A stretch of 64,000 bases of DNA, taken from Ectothiorhodospira magna (GTDB lineage: Bacteria > Pseudomonadota > Gammaproteobacteria > Ectothiorhodospirales > Ectothiorhodospiraceae). Positions 15,928-25,307 of this stretch are shown here, piece by piece. Each line of letters begins with the position of its first letter. Within the stretch, counting starts at the first letter, position 1. The stretch lies in NCBI RefSeq assembly GCF_900110965.1, contig NZ_FOFO01000019.1, positions 1-64,000 on the forward strand, in the 5' to 3' direction. The notes beneath the pieces are model-generated. The model saw only the letters and a program-made list of their open reading frames with translations. It was not told the origin of the DNA and made no database searches. Position numbers and translations under genes: made by a program.

Positions 15928-16145
15928 GCGTATTCGTCTATGTGATCGGGATCATCATTGTGGTTATGGCGATCCGATGAATCGGATCGGCCACGGGCAT
16001 CCCCGCCCTCGTCGTCAGATTCCTGGTCCCGAGGTCGCCGACGCCGGGGAGCGGGGGGGATCACCTGCTGTCTTGCATCACCCTCCTCCGGCACCGGACG
16101 ACCAGGAATCGTCGGATGGGTGGGCAAAATCGGAATATCTGCCAC
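15924..16145 (-). CDS. Small acidic/basic hypothetical protein
   Basis: A 73-residue, probably disordered protein: a Pro-rich start (ADIPILPTHPTIPGRPVPEE), an Arg cluster, then an Asp/His/Asn-rich tail. Translation starts at GTG 16145 with GAGG about 10 nt upstream. It is coupled to the DUF2802 gene by a 4-bp overlap and lies 30 bp after cheW. Small genes at this point occur in related operons, but no domain is recognised. Confidence 0.6.
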   Translation of the reverse strand: MADIPILPTHPTIPGRPVPEEGDARQQVIPPAPRRRRPRDQESDDEGGDARGRSDSSDRHNHNDDPDHIDEYA

Positions 16146-16175
16146 CTTCTCTGCCTCCCCTTGTCCACCATCCGG

Positions 16176-16646
16176 TCAGAGTGACGCCACCTCGGCCCAT
16201 TCGTCATCGGTGAGGAGCTTGTTGAGATCCACCACAATGGTCAGCTCGCCATCACGGCTGGCTACCCCCTGAATGTACTTGGAACTTTCATCATTACCCA
16301 CATTGGGTGCCGGTTCCACGTCTCTGGTGGCCAGTTCGATCACCTCGGCCACGCTGTCCACCATGATACCCACCACCTGACCGCCCACTTCAATAATAAC
16401 AATCCGCGAAGCATCGTCTGAATCCTTGTCCATCAAGCCCATACGTCGGCGGGCGTCGATGACTGTGACAACATTGCCCCGCAGATTGATGATGCCCAGC
16501 ACATAATGGGGTGCCCCCGGCACCGGAGCTATCTCCGTGACCCGGAGTACCTCCTGAACCTGCATCACATTGATGGCATAGGTCTCATCGGCAAGACGAA
16601 AGGTGACATACTGGGTGGCGGATGCCGCCTGGGGTTCTTTGGCCAT
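16176..16646 (-). CDS. cheW: Chemotaxis coupling protein CheW
   Basis: CheW links chemoreceptors to CheA in the polar array. The 156-residue protein is a single CheW SH3-like domain: YVTFRLADETYAINVMQVQEVL, VPGAPHYVLGIINLRGNVVTVID and GIMVDSVAEVIEL are all canonical. It is the penultimate conserved gene of the che operon and follows parP after an 85-bp spacer containing a GGGCAC/GTGCCC hairpin (16711-16731). Confidence 0.96.
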   Translation of the reverse strand: MAKEPQAASATQYVTFRLADETYAINVMQVQEVLRVTEIAPVPGAPHYVLGIINLRGNVVTVIDARRRMGLMDKDSDDASRIVIIEVGGQVVGIMVDSVAEVIELATRDVEPAPNVGNDESSKYIQGVASRDGELTIVVDLNKLLTDDEWAEVASL

Positions 16647-16731
16647 TCACTCAAACCTCGTGTTACATGCCGGAGGCGCCTGCCGGCGGATATCATAATC
16701 TGCACACCAGGGGCACCGACGCCGCGTGCCC

Positions 16732-17433
16732 TCAGCCCCAGTCACCCTGCTCCAGGGTCCGAGCCAGAAAATCCACGTCAATTATGGCACACAGGTGCTT
16801 GATCACCGTACCGGATAGCCAGGGACGTCGTCCACTGGGGGAACGCCAGCGCACCAGATCCGGCGTGAGCATCAAGGTTTCCTCCACCCGGTCACAGGCC
16901 AACCCCCAGCGCCCCTCATCAATGAGGATCAGGTTGGCAGGCGGGGGTTTTTGTGCCTGACGATCCGGTGGCAACACATGGGCACCGATATCCACCACCT
17001 TGACCTTGCGACCGTGGTGATTGACCAGTCCCAGAAACATGGGGCTGTGACCCGGCATCGGGGTGATGTCCCGCGGCATGGTCATAATGCCGGTCAGTTT
17101 CACCAAGGGGACTGCCAGGGCCAACCCTCCCAGACGGAATAACAGACATTGAAAGGGCACCTGCCCCCAGGCCGGAGGGACATCCTGGCGAGGGGGGGGA
17201 GCCGGAGGGGGTGGGGTTGCCACCACCGGCTTAATGGGGGTCACCGTGGCCTTGACCGGTGCTGGCGCTGGCGGCGGCGGCGGTGGAGAAACCTCCACCA
17301 CCGGCGGCAACGGCTCCACGTCGGCGATTTCCTGCAGTAGATCGTCCAGATAGGCGGTCAACGCCTTGGGTTCATCCACCACCAGCAGGCGCTGCTGCTT
17401 CTCGCTCCGCTCCGGTCTTGCGTCCTGATTCAT
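16732..17433 (-). CDS. parP: ParP-like CheW-domain scaffold protein
   Basis: A 233-residue protein with an N-terminal helical segment, a Pro-rich linker (about 45-90) and a C-terminal CheW-like domain (about 90-225; FLGLVNHHGRKVKVVDIG, LILIDEGRWGLACDRVEETL). This is the layout of ParP, which in Vibrio binds ParC, CheA and receptors and keeps arrays at the pole. Immediate coupling to the ParA-like gene (4-bp overlap) and position before cheW support the assignment. Confidence 0.85.
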   Translation of the reverse strand: MNQDARPERSEKQQRLLVVDEPKALTAYLDDLLQEIADVEPLPPVVEVSPPPPPPAPAPVKATVTPIKPVVATPPPPAPPPRQDVPPAWGQVPFQCLLFRLGGLALAVPLVKLTGIMTMPRDITPMPGHSPMFLGLVNHHGRKVKVVDIGAHVLPPDRQAQKPPPANLILIDEGRWGLACDRVEETLMLTPDLVRWRSPSGRRPWLSGTVIKHLCAIIDVDFLARTLEQGDWG

Positions 17434-18227
17434 GAGGCGACCCTATGACGGTAGAGATCCTGGCCCAGCAAGGAATCCAGCAACCGGCCATAGGCTTCAG
17501 TGCCCTTGGCGTCGGGGATCATGATGGGTAGCGGCATACCGGCCATGGCCGCTTCCCGAAATTTGGTATCTACGGTGATCACCCCCTTCCAAAGACAATC
17601 ACTGTAGTTATCCCGCAGTTCCCAAAGGGCCTGGGTCGAGGCCCGGGTACGACAGTCAAACAGGGTGGGTACCACCACATGATTCAAAGGATCCCGACGG
17701 GAACGCTGGATCATGCGCAAAGTCTGCAACATGCGATCCAGGCCGCGGATGGCCAGATATTCGGTCTGTACCGGAATCAACAACGTGCTGCAGGCCGCCA
17801 GGGCATTGACCATCAGCACCCCCAGCATCGGTGGGCAGTCCAGCAACACAAAATCGAAGGAGTCCTCCAGCCCCTGAATCGAGCGTTTGAGCACCAGCCC
17901 CATGCCTTCACGGGTTCCCAACTGACGGTCCAGCGTGGCCTGGGCCGTGGAAGCGGGCAACACATACAAATGATCAAAACGGGTAGCCCGCACTGCGTCA
18001 CTGGCCTGGATGGGTTTACCCTGTGCCACCCGGTGAAAAAGACTATAGACCCCGCCTGTAGCGCTTTCCGGGTCGCCACCAAAATAGGCGGTCAATGAGC
18101 CGTGGGGATCCAGGTCCACCAGCAAGGTTTCATATCCTCTGGCAGCCAGCAGACCACCAAGAGATACGGTGGTGGTGGTTTTGCCCACCCCACCTTTTTG
18201 GTTGGCAACGGCCCAGGTCACGGTCAT
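17430..18227 (-). CDS. parC: ParC, ParA-family ATPase for polar chemotaxis arrays
   Basis: A 265-residue deviant Walker-A ATPase. The KGGVGKTTT P-loop lies at residues 11-18, with LVDLDPHGSLT and the Walker B-like LLDCPPMLG following. ParC positions chemotaxis arrays and their inheritance at the cell pole in polarly flagellated Vibrio, and Pseudomonas has an equivalent. It is coupled at both ends to motD and parP by ATGA overlaps. It is a different protein from FleN at 25308, which controls flagellar number. Confidence 0.92.
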   Translation of the reverse strand: MTVTWAVANQKGGVGKTTTTVSLGGLLAARGYETLLVDLDPHGSLTAYFGGDPESATGGVYSLFHRVAQGKPIQASDAVRATRFDHLYVLPASTAQATLDRQLGTREGMGLVLKRSIQGLEDSFDFVLLDCPPMLGVLMVNALAACSTLLIPVQTEYLAIRGLDRMLQTLRMIQRSRRDPLNHVVVPTLFDCRTRASTQALWELRDNYSDCLWKGVITVDTKFREAAMAGMPLPIMIPDAKGTEAYGRLLDSLLGQDLYRHRVAS

Positions 18228-19117
18228 GGCACACCTCCCACGGTACCTCCACCCTGATTGAGTAACATTTCCATGTCCTCACGCAGCATCTCCGGCGGCG
18301 CACCGGCACCAATCCTGGGACGCTGCCCGGCCAGAACCACGATATTGACCCGCCGGTTTTTCATTCGTCCTTCCGGGGTATCGTTGTCGGCCTTGGGCCG
18401 ATATTCACCAAAACCAATGGCAGCCATCTGCTCAGGATTGACGCCGTTGCGGGCAAACAGATTGACCACAGTGGCAGCACGGCCCGAAGACAGTTCCCAG
18501 TTGGAAGGATAGATCGGCGTACTGATGGGCACATTATCGGTATGTCCCTCCACATGCACCCGGGCGGGGAACTGGCTCAGGATGGCGGCCAACTGCTGCA
18601 TGATGGGCACCGCATCCGGAGACAATTCCGCACTGCCGCTGGCAAACAGGATACTGGTGTTGATCTGGACCTCGATCCACAGACGATCCCGTTCCACCTC
18701 GATCATGCCCGCCTCGATGAGAGGAGCCATTGCCATCTCGATCTCATCGGCCAGGGCATTAATGCCTACAATGGCCAAAGACAGTCCTTCCAGATCCATA
18801 TCCACCAGAATCTCTTCCAGACTGCGGCTCATATGTGCCATTTCGATGGGGGAAGTGATGGGGGGTGTCTCCACCACGGAGGACAGGGGCGAGCGGGTCA
18901 ACTCCCCGGTTTGAATCGGGTCGATGGACCTGGGGGTTGACCTGAAAGCCTCCACCAAAGAACTGGACAAGATGCGGTATTTGCCCTCATTGAGGGAAGA
19001 GATGGCATACATCACCACGAAGAATGCCAACAGCAAGGTCATCAGATCCGCATAGGGAATGGCCCACGCCTCGTGGTTGACGTGATCCTCATGTTTTTTC
19101 TTGCGACGCCTTGGCAT
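18224..19117 (-). CDS. motD: Flagellar stator protein MotD (MotB-like)
   Basis: A 297-residue MotB/OmpA protein: basic cytoplasmic N-terminus, one transmembrane helix (about 20-40) carrying the proton-channel Asp24 in YADLMTLLLAFFVVM, a plug/linker region, and a C-terminal OmpA peptidoglycan-binding domain (VHVEGHTDNVPIS). With MotC it forms the second stator known from Pseudomonas MotCD. No motAB pair is in this window. Confidence 0.94.
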   Translation of the reverse strand: MPRRRKKKHEDHVNHEAWAIPYADLMTLLLAFFVVMYAISSLNEGKYRILSSSLVEAFRSTPRSIDPIQTGELTRSPLSSVVETPPITSPIEMAHMSRSLEEILVDMDLEGLSLAIVGINALADEIEMAMAPLIEAGMIEVERDRLWIEVQINTSILFASGSAELSPDAVPIMQQLAAILSQFPARVHVEGHTDNVPISTPIYPSNWELSSGRAATVVNLFARNGVNPEQMAAIGFGEYRPKADNDTPEGRMKNRRVNIVVLAGQRPRIGAGAPPEMLREDMEMLLNQGGGTVGGVP

Positions 19118-19171
19118 GACACAGTTCCCATGGACATTGCAGACGGGCAGACACGCTGCCCCCCTTGCAAA

Positions 19172-19912
19172 TCAATGCAGGTACCCCTGCAACTTGGTCT
19201 CGATATTGCGCGGGTTCTCTCCCTCGGCAATGGAAATGATGCCTTCAACAATCATTTCCCGATAAGCATTCTGACTATGAATCACGGCCTTGAGCTTGTT
19301 GGCCACCGGCAGAAAAAACAGGTTGGCAGAAGCGATGCCGTAGATGGTGGCGACAAAGGCCGCTGCAATACCCGCCCCCAGGCGACTGGGATCTGCCAGG
19401 TTCTGCATCACCGCCATCAAACCCATCACCGCACCGATAATCCCCATGGTGGGCGCGTAAACCCCCATGCTTTCGTACACTTTGGCCGCCTGGGTATTGA
19501 ACTCCTCCCGGGTTTGACTATCCACCTCCAAAATGGTGCGAATGGCCTCCGGCTCGGTGCCATCCACCAGCAATTGAAGGCCCTTGCGGGCAAAGGCATC
19601 TTCTTCGGTCTCGATCATGGATTCCAGTCCCAGCAATCCTTCTTTGCGGGCCACCTGGCTCCAGCCCACAACCCGCTCGATCACCGCTTCCGGGTCCAGG
19701 CGCGGCGGAACAAATACCCAGGGAATGATCTTTATGGCCTGAAGAAATACCGCAGGCCGGGCCTGCAGGAATGCCGCCGCAAAAGTACCGACGATCACGA
19801 TCACAAAAGCGGCCAGGTTCCATAGGGCCGCCAGACCGCTGCCCTTGGCCACCGTGCCGCCAAAAATGGCCACCAGGCCCAACAAAATACCGATGAGGCT
19901 CAAAATATCCAT
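19172..19912 (-). CDS. motC: Flagellar stator protein MotC (MotA-like)
   Basis: A 246-residue MotA/ExbB-type proton channel with four transmembrane segments (about 3-22, 30-50, 148-170 and 180-200) and a charged cytoplasmic loop between helices 2 and 3 (RKEGLLGLESMIETEEDAF) that contacts FliG. GIIGAVMGLMAVMQNL near helix 3 is canonical. It is followed by motD after 54 bp. GGGGAG lies nine bases before ATG 19912. Confidence 0.95.
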   Translation of the reverse strand: MDILSLIGILLGLVAIFGGTVAKGSGLAALWNLAAFVIVIVGTFAAAFLQARPAVFLQAIKIIPWVFVPPRLDPEAVIERVVGWSQVARKEGLLGLESMIETEEDAFARKGLQLLVDGTEPEAIRTILEVDSQTREEFNTQAAKVYESMGVYAPTMGIIGAVMGLMAVMQNLADPSRLGAGIAAAFVATIYGIASANLFFLPVANKLKAVIHSQNAYREMIVEGIISIAEGENPRNIETKLQGYLH

Positions 19913-19915
19913 GCA

Positions 19916-21067
19916 TCAACTCCCCTCGGCCAGCAATCTGCCAATCTGAGACAAAGGCAATACCCGATCTGCCAGGCCCGCTTCCACCACGGCGGCGGGC
20001 ATACCGTACACCACACAACTGTTTTCATCCTGGGCCCAGATTTTGGAGCCACAGCGCTTGAGCAATCTGGCCCCTTCCCGACCATCGGCACCCATGCCTG
20101 TCATGATGATGGCCAGGGCATCCCCGCGAAAGATTGCAGCAGCGGAATTGAACGTGACATCCACACAGGGCCGATAATGCTGGTCCGGTTCGCTGTCGGT
20201 GATCTTCACCCGCACCTGCCCTGCCCGTGACTCCAGTACCATCTGCTGACCACCCGGGGCCAGCAGCGCCAATCCCGGTGCCAGTAAATCCCCATCCACG
20301 GCTTCCTTGACCCGAATCCGGCACAACTGATCCAGACGCTGGGCAAAGGCGGGGGTAAAACTGGCCGGCATATGCTGAATCAGCAGCAACGGCAGGGGAA
20401 AATGAGCTGGCAACTCAGCCAGTACCTTCTGCAAGGCCAAAGGCCCCCCGGTGGATGTGCCGATGAGAACCACACGAAAATCATTGATCATCACAGGCTT
20501 GCGATCATAACTTGACCGCTCTGAACGTACAGCCGCACCCTCTGAACGCACCGCCGTCCCGGTTGCTGTCGGTAGGTTGCGGGCCGGCGGGGGGGTGGGT
20601 GGCCGGGATTCAGAAGTGGACGCAGCCGCCCCCGGAGCCGGTGATGGGCCAGAGGGTGGCCGGGACAGGCGCCGGCGGCCCACTGCCTTGACCCGACGCC
20701 GCAGCACCTCTTTGGCCTGCTCCTGGTCCCGGGCGATATCCTCAAATTTTTTCGGTAAAAAATCCACTGCCCCCGCCTCCAGGGCATCCAGGGTTGCCTT
20801 GGCCCCTTCCGTGGTCAGGGAGGAAAACATCAAAATCGGGGTTGGATTGCGCGCCATGATACGCCGCACAGCAGTAATCCCGTCCATCACGGGCATCTCG
20901 ATATCCATGGTGATCACGTCCGGACGCAATCGGGCAGCCTGATCCACCGCCTCCTGACCGTTGACGGCACTTCCCACCACCTCGATGGACGGGTCCGCAT
21001 TCAGGATATCCACGATGCGACGCCGAAAAAATCCGGAGTCGTCCACCACCAGAACGCGAACCGCCAT
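19916..21067 (-). CDS. cheB: Chemotaxis protein-glutamate methylesterase CheB
   Basis: A 383-residue response regulator that demethylates and deamidates chemoreceptors. The receiver domain has phospho-acceptor Asp55 in [14 protein letters not shown] long Ser/Pro-rich linker (about 140-190) leads to the CheB catalytic domain with Ser in [11 protein letters not shown], His in [11 protein letters not shown] and Asp in [13 protein letters not shown]. The ATG at 21067 is preferred to the TTG one codon earlier. No cheR methyltransferase gene is adjacent. Confidence 0.96.
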   Translation of the reverse strand: MAVRVLVVDDSGFFRRRIVDILNADPSIEVVGSAVNGQEAVDQAARLRPDVITMDIEMPVMDGITAVRRIMARNPTPILMFSSLTTEGAKATLDALEAGAVDFLPKKFEDIARDQEQAKEVLRRRVKAVGRRRLSRPPSGPSPAPGAAASTSESRPPTPPPARNLPTATGTAVRSEGAAVRSERSSYDRKPVMINDFRVVLIGTSTGGPLALQKVLAELPAHFPLPLLLIQHMPASFTPAFAQRLDQLCRIRVKEAVDGDLLAPGLALLAPGGQQMVLESRAGQVRVKITDSEPDQHYRPCVDVTFNSAAAIFRGDALAIIMTGMGADGREGARLLKRCGSKIWAQDENSCVVYGMPAAVVEAGLADRVLPLSQIGRLLAEGS

Positions 21068-21132
21068 CAAGTCTCTCCACGTATACCCGCGCCCTGGCGG
21101 GATGAGAAAAACACCAAAATACCAGGCCGGCC

Positions 21133-23217
21133 TTAAAACCGTCTGGCATAATTTTTCAGCAATCCGGGAATATCCAGGATCAGGGCAATACCACCATCGC
21201 CGGTGATGGTCGCACCCGCCAGCCCTGGCACGCCATGAAGCATGTTGCCCAAGGGCTTGATCACCACCTCTTCCTGTCCGATCAGGCTGTCCACCACAAA
21301 ACCCACCCGCTGGTTGCCGCTGAATACCACCACCACATGCCCCATTCCCCGGTATTCATCGGTACCGCCGGCCACCAGCCAGCGACGCAGATAGTACAGG
21401 GGTAAGGAACGATTGCGAACCATAATGACCTCCTGATCGTCCACCCGGTTGGTGCGGGAGAGGTCCAGATCGAAGATTTCGCTCACATTGGCCAGGGGCA
21501 GGGCAAAGCGCTGCTTGCCCAGGACCACCATCAGGGTCGGCAGGATCGCCAGGGTCAGGGGCAGGCGAATACTCAATGTGCTGCCCTTGCCCAGTTCTGA
21601 GGTCACTTCCACCCGACCATTTAGCTGGGCAATGCGGGTTTTCACCACATCCATGCCCACACCCCGCCCGGAGACATCGGAAATCTCCGTCTTGGTGGAA
21701 AATCCCGCCCGAAAAATCAGATTAAAGGCATCATGGTCCGACAGACGGGAGGCGGCATCCTCGTCCATCAAGCCCTTTTCCACCGCCTTGCCGCGCAATA
21801 CATTGGGGTCCATGCCCTTACCATCGTCGGAGATGGTCAGCAGGATGTGATCCCCCTCCTGGGCGGCAGACAAAACCACATGACCGGCACGGGGCTTACC
21901 GGCAGCAACCCGCTCCTCCGGCGACTCGATGCCGTGATCAACCGCGTTACGCACCAGATGGACCAGGGGATCTGCCAGGGCTTCCACCAGGTTCTTGTCC
22001 AGGTCGGTATCCTCCCCCCAAAGCTCCAGATTGACTTCCTTCTTGAGGCTCCGGGCCAGATCCCTGACCACCCTGGGGAAACGACCAAACACCTTCTTGA
22101 TGGGCTGCATGCGGGTTTTCATCACCGCTGCCTGCAGATCCGCCGTCACCACATCCAGGTTGGTGACCGCCTTGGATACCTGCTCATCCCCCATGCGGGA
22201 TCGCAGGGTAGCCAGCCGGTTACGCACCAGCACCAGCTCCCCCACCAGATTCATGATGTCATCCAGACGCCGGGTATCTACCCGTACCGACGTATCGGCA
22301 GGGGATGGCGCTGGCTTGGTGGGAGCCGCCTTTTCCGGGGCAGCAGGCTTGGCTGGTGCTGCCGGGGCGGGCTTGGGTGCCGGCGCAGGGGCTGCTGGAG
22401 AAGGAGGGGGTGAGGCCCCTGCGGCAGCAGGCTTGTTTTTGCCGTGCAAGTTATCCAGCAGATTTTCAAACTCATCGTCGGAGATCAGCGCTCCGCTGTC
22501 CTGGCCACCGGCGGCAGGGGCAGGGGGCTGGGCTGGCTGGCTTCCGGCGCCGCCCTTGTGCCCCTGGAGTTCATCGAGCAATTGATCAAATTCATCATCG
22601 GTGATCACATCACCCGCAGCCCCACCCTGGCTGCCAGCAGCACTGGGGGCCGCAGGGGGCGGCGGTGCAGCCCCCCCCTGCTTTTGATCCTGCAGGGCAT
22701 CGAGCAGGGCTTCAAACTCTTCATCGGTAATATCACCACCGCTACGGCCACCCGCTGCCGGGACTGCTGCCGGGGGAGGGGGAGGTGGGGGTTCGGGAGC
22801 TGCCGCCACCGGCTCGGGAACCTCACCAGGGGGCTGGGCCAAAGGCTCCAGGGCTGCCATGAGATCATCTGGGGCCGGGGAAGGCATTTCACCGGAACGG
22901 ACCTCATCGAACATCTGATTGAGGATATCAATCACCTGCAGGATGATATCCATCAAGTTGCTGTCCACCTGCCGCTGTCCCTGACGCAGCAGATTGAACA
23001 CGTCCTCGGCTCGATGGCAGATCTTGACCAGGTTTTCCAGATTCAGAAAACCCGCACCGCCCTTGATGGTATGAAAGCTGCGAAATACCGCATTGAGCAG
23101 ATCCTTGTCATCCGGGGTCTGCTCAAGCTGCACCAACTGCTCACTGAGGCCCTCCAGCAATTCACCGGCCTCTACCAGAAAGTCCTGCAGGATTTCGTCG
23201 TCGGTATCCAGACTCAT
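21133..23217 (-). CDS. cheA: Chemotaxis sensor histidine kinase CheA
   Basis: CheA phosphorylates CheY and CheB in response to receptors. In this 694-residue protein the HPt domain (1-110) has phospho-acceptor His49 in [14 protein letters not shown]. The P3 dimerisation region begins near 310. The ATPase domain has the N box [20 protein letters not shown] and GRGVGMDVV. The C-terminal P5 CheW-like domain ends the protein. Between about 115 and 310 there is no folded P2 domain. Instead a Pro/Ala-rich linker carries three DEEFEALL-type motifs (residues 163-175, 205-217 and 245-257) resembling the CheY-binding tip of FliM. Confidence 0.96.
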   Translation of the reverse strand: MSLDTDDEILQDFLVEAGELLEGLSEQLVQLEQTPDDKDLLNAVFRSFHTIKGGAGFLNLENLVKICHRAEDVFNLLRQGQRQVDSNLMDIILQVIDILNQMFDEVRSGEMPSPAPDDLMAALEPLAQPPGEVPEPVAAAPEPPPPPPPAAVPAAGGRSGGDITDEEFEALLDALQDQKQGGAAPPPPAAPSAAGSQGGAAGDVITDDEFDQLLDELQGHKGGAGSQPAQPPAPAAGGQDSGALISDDEFENLLDNLHGKNKPAAAGASPPPSPAAPAPAPKPAPAAPAKPAAPEKAAPTKPAPSPADTSVRVDTRRLDDIMNLVGELVLVRNRLATLRSRMGDEQVSKAVTNLDVVTADLQAAVMKTRMQPIKKVFGRFPRVVRDLARSLKKEVNLELWGEDTDLDKNLVEALADPLVHLVRNAVDHGIESPEERVAAGKPRAGHVVLSAAQEGDHILLTISDDGKGMDPNVLRGKAVEKGLMDEDAASRLSDHDAFNLIFRAGFSTKTEISDVSGRGVGMDVVKTRIAQLNGRVEVTSELGKGSTLSIRLPLTLAILPTLMVVLGKQRFALPLANVSEIFDLDLSRTNRVDDQEVIMVRNRSLPLYYLRRWLVAGGTDEYRGMGHVVVVFSGNQRVGFVVDSLIGQEEVVIKPLGNMLHGVPGLAGATITGDGGIALILDIPGLLKNYARRF
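22447..22731 (-). repeat. Three FliM-like short motifs in the CheA linker
   Basis: The motifs [13 protein letters not shown] (22693-22731), [13 protein letters not shown] (22567-22605) and [13 protein letters not shown] (22447-22485) are spaced 40-42 residues apart in a disordered linker. They share the pattern I-[TS]-D-[DE]-E-F-[DE]-x-L-L-D-x-L. The FliM N-terminus encoded in this window reads LLSQDEIDALLHGV, and the CheZ C-terminus DDVDDLLSSLGF. Confidence 0.8.
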
Positions 23218-23322
23218 GTCCGTCTCTCACGCCTAGGGCAAATGCACCTTGATACTCTGGTTTGGCGGCCAGACCGGAAAAATCTGAAATGCACCTGCAC
23301 CCTCTCGACAGCCGAACACAAC

Positions 23323-24078
23323 CTAGAATCCAAGGCTGGACAACAGGTCATCCACATCGTCCTGGCTGTTGACCGCGTCGCCACGGTCTGAGGTGCCCTT
23401 GACCGCAGGACCACTGGGCTCAATGTCCTTGTTACCCTTGTCCTCACCGCCAGACAGGCGCTGGCCGGAAATACGCACCAAACCCACCAGATTGTCTTCC
23501 AGATCCTGCACCAGGGTCATGACACGGCGAATGACCTGCCCTGTCAGATCCTGAAAATCCTGAGCCATGAGAATTTCCGACAACTGGCTGCGCAGGATTT
23601 CCGCGTCCCGTTCTGTACTTTGGAGAAAATCCGCCAATGCCTGACTCACCGCCCGAAATTCGTCTACGGACATCTCCCGCTGACGAAATCGTGACCAGTC
23701 CGCAGACAGGGTACGCGCCCGATCCGCCAGATCCTCGGATACGGGCAACGCGGCCTCGATGGCATTGAGCGTGCGATGAGCGGCCTGATCGGTCATGGCC
23801 ACCACATAGTTAAGACGCTCCTTGGCATCAGGGATGTCCTGATGGGTCAGTTCGGAGAGACGGGAATCCATACGAAAACTGTTCAAGGCTTCATGCAGAT
23901 CCCGGGTCAGCTTGCCCAATTCCTGAAACAGCAGGGTCTCGTGCATGCGACCCAGTTCCTCAATGAGGCGACCGGCGGCGTCTTCATCGCCGGACTCCAT
24001 GAGGTGGACCAGTTCGCGGGCATGGGCCAGCTGCTGCTGCTTGAACTCACGTGCTTTTTCGTCTTCCTGATTCCCCAT
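23323..24078 (-). CDS. cheZ: CheY-P phosphatase CheZ
   Basis: A 251-residue helical phosphatase that dephosphorylates CheY-P. The catalytic region ILMAQDFQDLTGQVIRRVM contains the conserved Asp and Gln. The C-terminal amphipathic peptide DDVDDLLSSLGF is the CheY-binding tail. A variable linker separates the two. Start: ATG 24078, with a GTG one codon upstream as alternative. It follows cheY by 7 bp. Confidence 0.95.
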   Translation of the reverse strand: MGNQEDEKAREFKQQQLAHARELVHLMESGDEDAAGRLIEELGRMHETLLFQELGKLTRDLHEALNSFRMDSRLSELTHQDIPDAKERLNYVVAMTDQAAHRTLNAIEAALPVSEDLADRARTLSADWSRFRQREMSVDEFRAVSQALADFLQSTERDAEILRSQLSEILMAQDFQDLTGQVIRRVMTLVQDLEDNLVGLVRISGQRLSGGEDKGNKDIEPSGPAVKGTSDRGDAVNSQDDVDDLLSSLGF

Positions 24079-24085
24079 CACATCG

Positions 24086-24478
24086 CTACCCCTGTTCCTG
24101 AAGTCTCTCGAAGATCTTGTTGATCTTCTCCTTCAAGGTTTCTGCCGTGAAAGGCTTGACAATATAGCCGTTGACACCAGCTTGGGCCGCTTCCACGATC
24201 TGCTCGCGCTTGGCTTCTGCTGTCACCATCAGCACCGGCATGTCTTTAAGACGGGGATCGGCACGGACCGCCCGCAGCAGGTCGATGCCCGGCATGCCCG
24301 GCATGTTCCAGTCGGTGACCAGGAAGTCATAGTTACCGTTCTGCAGCATGGGCAACGCTGTGTTGCCATCATCAGCCTCAGCGGTATTGTTGTATCCGAG
24401 ATCCCGCAGCAAGTTTTTGATAATGCGGCGCATCGTGGAAAAATCATCCACGATCAGGATCTTCATATTCTTATCCAC
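24086..24478 (-). CDS. cheY: Chemotaxis response regulator CheY
   Basis: A single receiver domain of 130 residues. The acidic pocket is IVDD, the phospho-acceptor Asp56 lies in [11 protein letters not shown], Thr in VTAEAKRE and Lys in VKPFTAETL. The GTG at 24478 ([12 protein letters not shown]) is chosen because GGGAGG lies five bases before it and the N-terminus then matches the length of E. coli CheY. An ATG four codons later (24466) is the alternative. Confidence 0.96.
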   Translation of the reverse strand: MDKNMKILIVDDFSTMRRIIKNLLRDLGYNNTAEADDGNTALPMLQNGNYDFLVTDWNMPGMPGIDLLRAVRADPRLKDMPVLMVTAEAKREQIVEAAQAGVNGYIVKPFTAETLKEKINKIFERLQEQG

Positions 24479-24509
24479 AATAACCTCCCGATTAAACAGA
24501 TACCCAAGG

Positions 24510-24529
24510 GATGGCTGACAACAGCCATC
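24510..24529. promoter_or_regulatory. Hairpin between fliA and cheY
   Basis: GATGGCTG (24510-24517) and CAGCCATC (24522-24529) form a perfect 8-bp stem with a 4-nt loop in the 95-bp spacer before cheY. With no U-tract, it is more likely a processing or stability element than a terminator. Confidence 0.45.
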
Positions 24530-24573
24530 ATGCTCCGGCATTCATTCTCATTCAATTTTGGCGAGAGAAGGGG

Positions 24574-25296
24574 TCAAACCCGCTCCCCATCCGCCACCCA
24601 TTCCGTCATGCGCGCCCTGAGACGAACCAGAGCCTGCCCGTGAAGTTGACATACACGGGATTCGCTGACGCCCAGCACCTCGCCGATCTCACGCAAATTC
24701 AACTCGTCATCATAATACAGCGACAAGATCAAGCGCTCCCGCTCAGGCAAGGCATCAATGTGATTGGCCAGAGCCCTTTGAAAATCAGCGCGGGTCACCG
24801 ACTCCAGGGGCGTTGGCCCCTGACCGGGAAGGAAATTATCCACATCGCCGTCGGCGTCACACAGGTCATCAAATCCCAGTACGCGACTCCCCACCGCATC
24901 TCTCAACATATCGTGGTAGGTGTCCAGATCCACGTTCAGCGCCGCTGCCACCTCTGGACCTGTGGCTTCGCGTCCCTCGCGGTTCTCGATTTCCCGAATC
25001 ACCTCGCTGATGCGACGGGCATTACGATGGACAGAACGGGGCGTCCAGTCACTGCGCCGAACTTCATCGAGCATCGCGCCACGAATCCGAATACCGGCGT
25101 AGGTCTCGAAACTGGCCCCCTGGGATGGATCGTAATGTCGGGCAGCCTCCAGCAGACCGATGACCCCGGACTGAATCAGGTCCTCGACCTGCACATTGGC
25201 AGGCAGACGGGCGAGCAGATGGTAAGCGATTCGCTTGACCAAGGGAACATGCTCATCCACCAGCCGGGTATGGTCTACCTCGATACAGGAATACAT
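24574..25296 (-). CDS. fliA: Flagellar sigma factor sigma-28 (FliA)
   Basis: A 240-residue sigma factor for late flagellar and chemotaxis genes. Region 2 contains VKRIAYHLLARLP, DLIQSGVIGLLEAARHYDP and FETYAGIRIRGAMLDEVR; region 4 contains LPERERLILSLYYDDELNLREIGEVLGVSESRVCQLH. The start MYSCIEV (ATG 25296) is placed 11 bp after the fleN stop, inside a continuous transcript. The window contains no flgM to inhibit it. Confidence 0.95.
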   Translation of the reverse strand: MYSCIEVDHTRLVDEHVPLVKRIAYHLLARLPANVQVEDLIQSGVIGLLEAARHYDPSQGASFETYAGIRIRGAMLDEVRRSDWTPRSVHRNARRISEVIREIENREGREATGPEVAAALNVDLDTYHDMLRDAVGSRVLGFDDLCDADGDVDNFLPGQGPTPLESVTRADFQRALANHIDALPERERLILSLYYDDELNLREIGEVLGVSESRVCQLHGQALVRLRARMTEWVADGERV

Positions 25297-25307
25297 GGCT
25301 AGCACGC

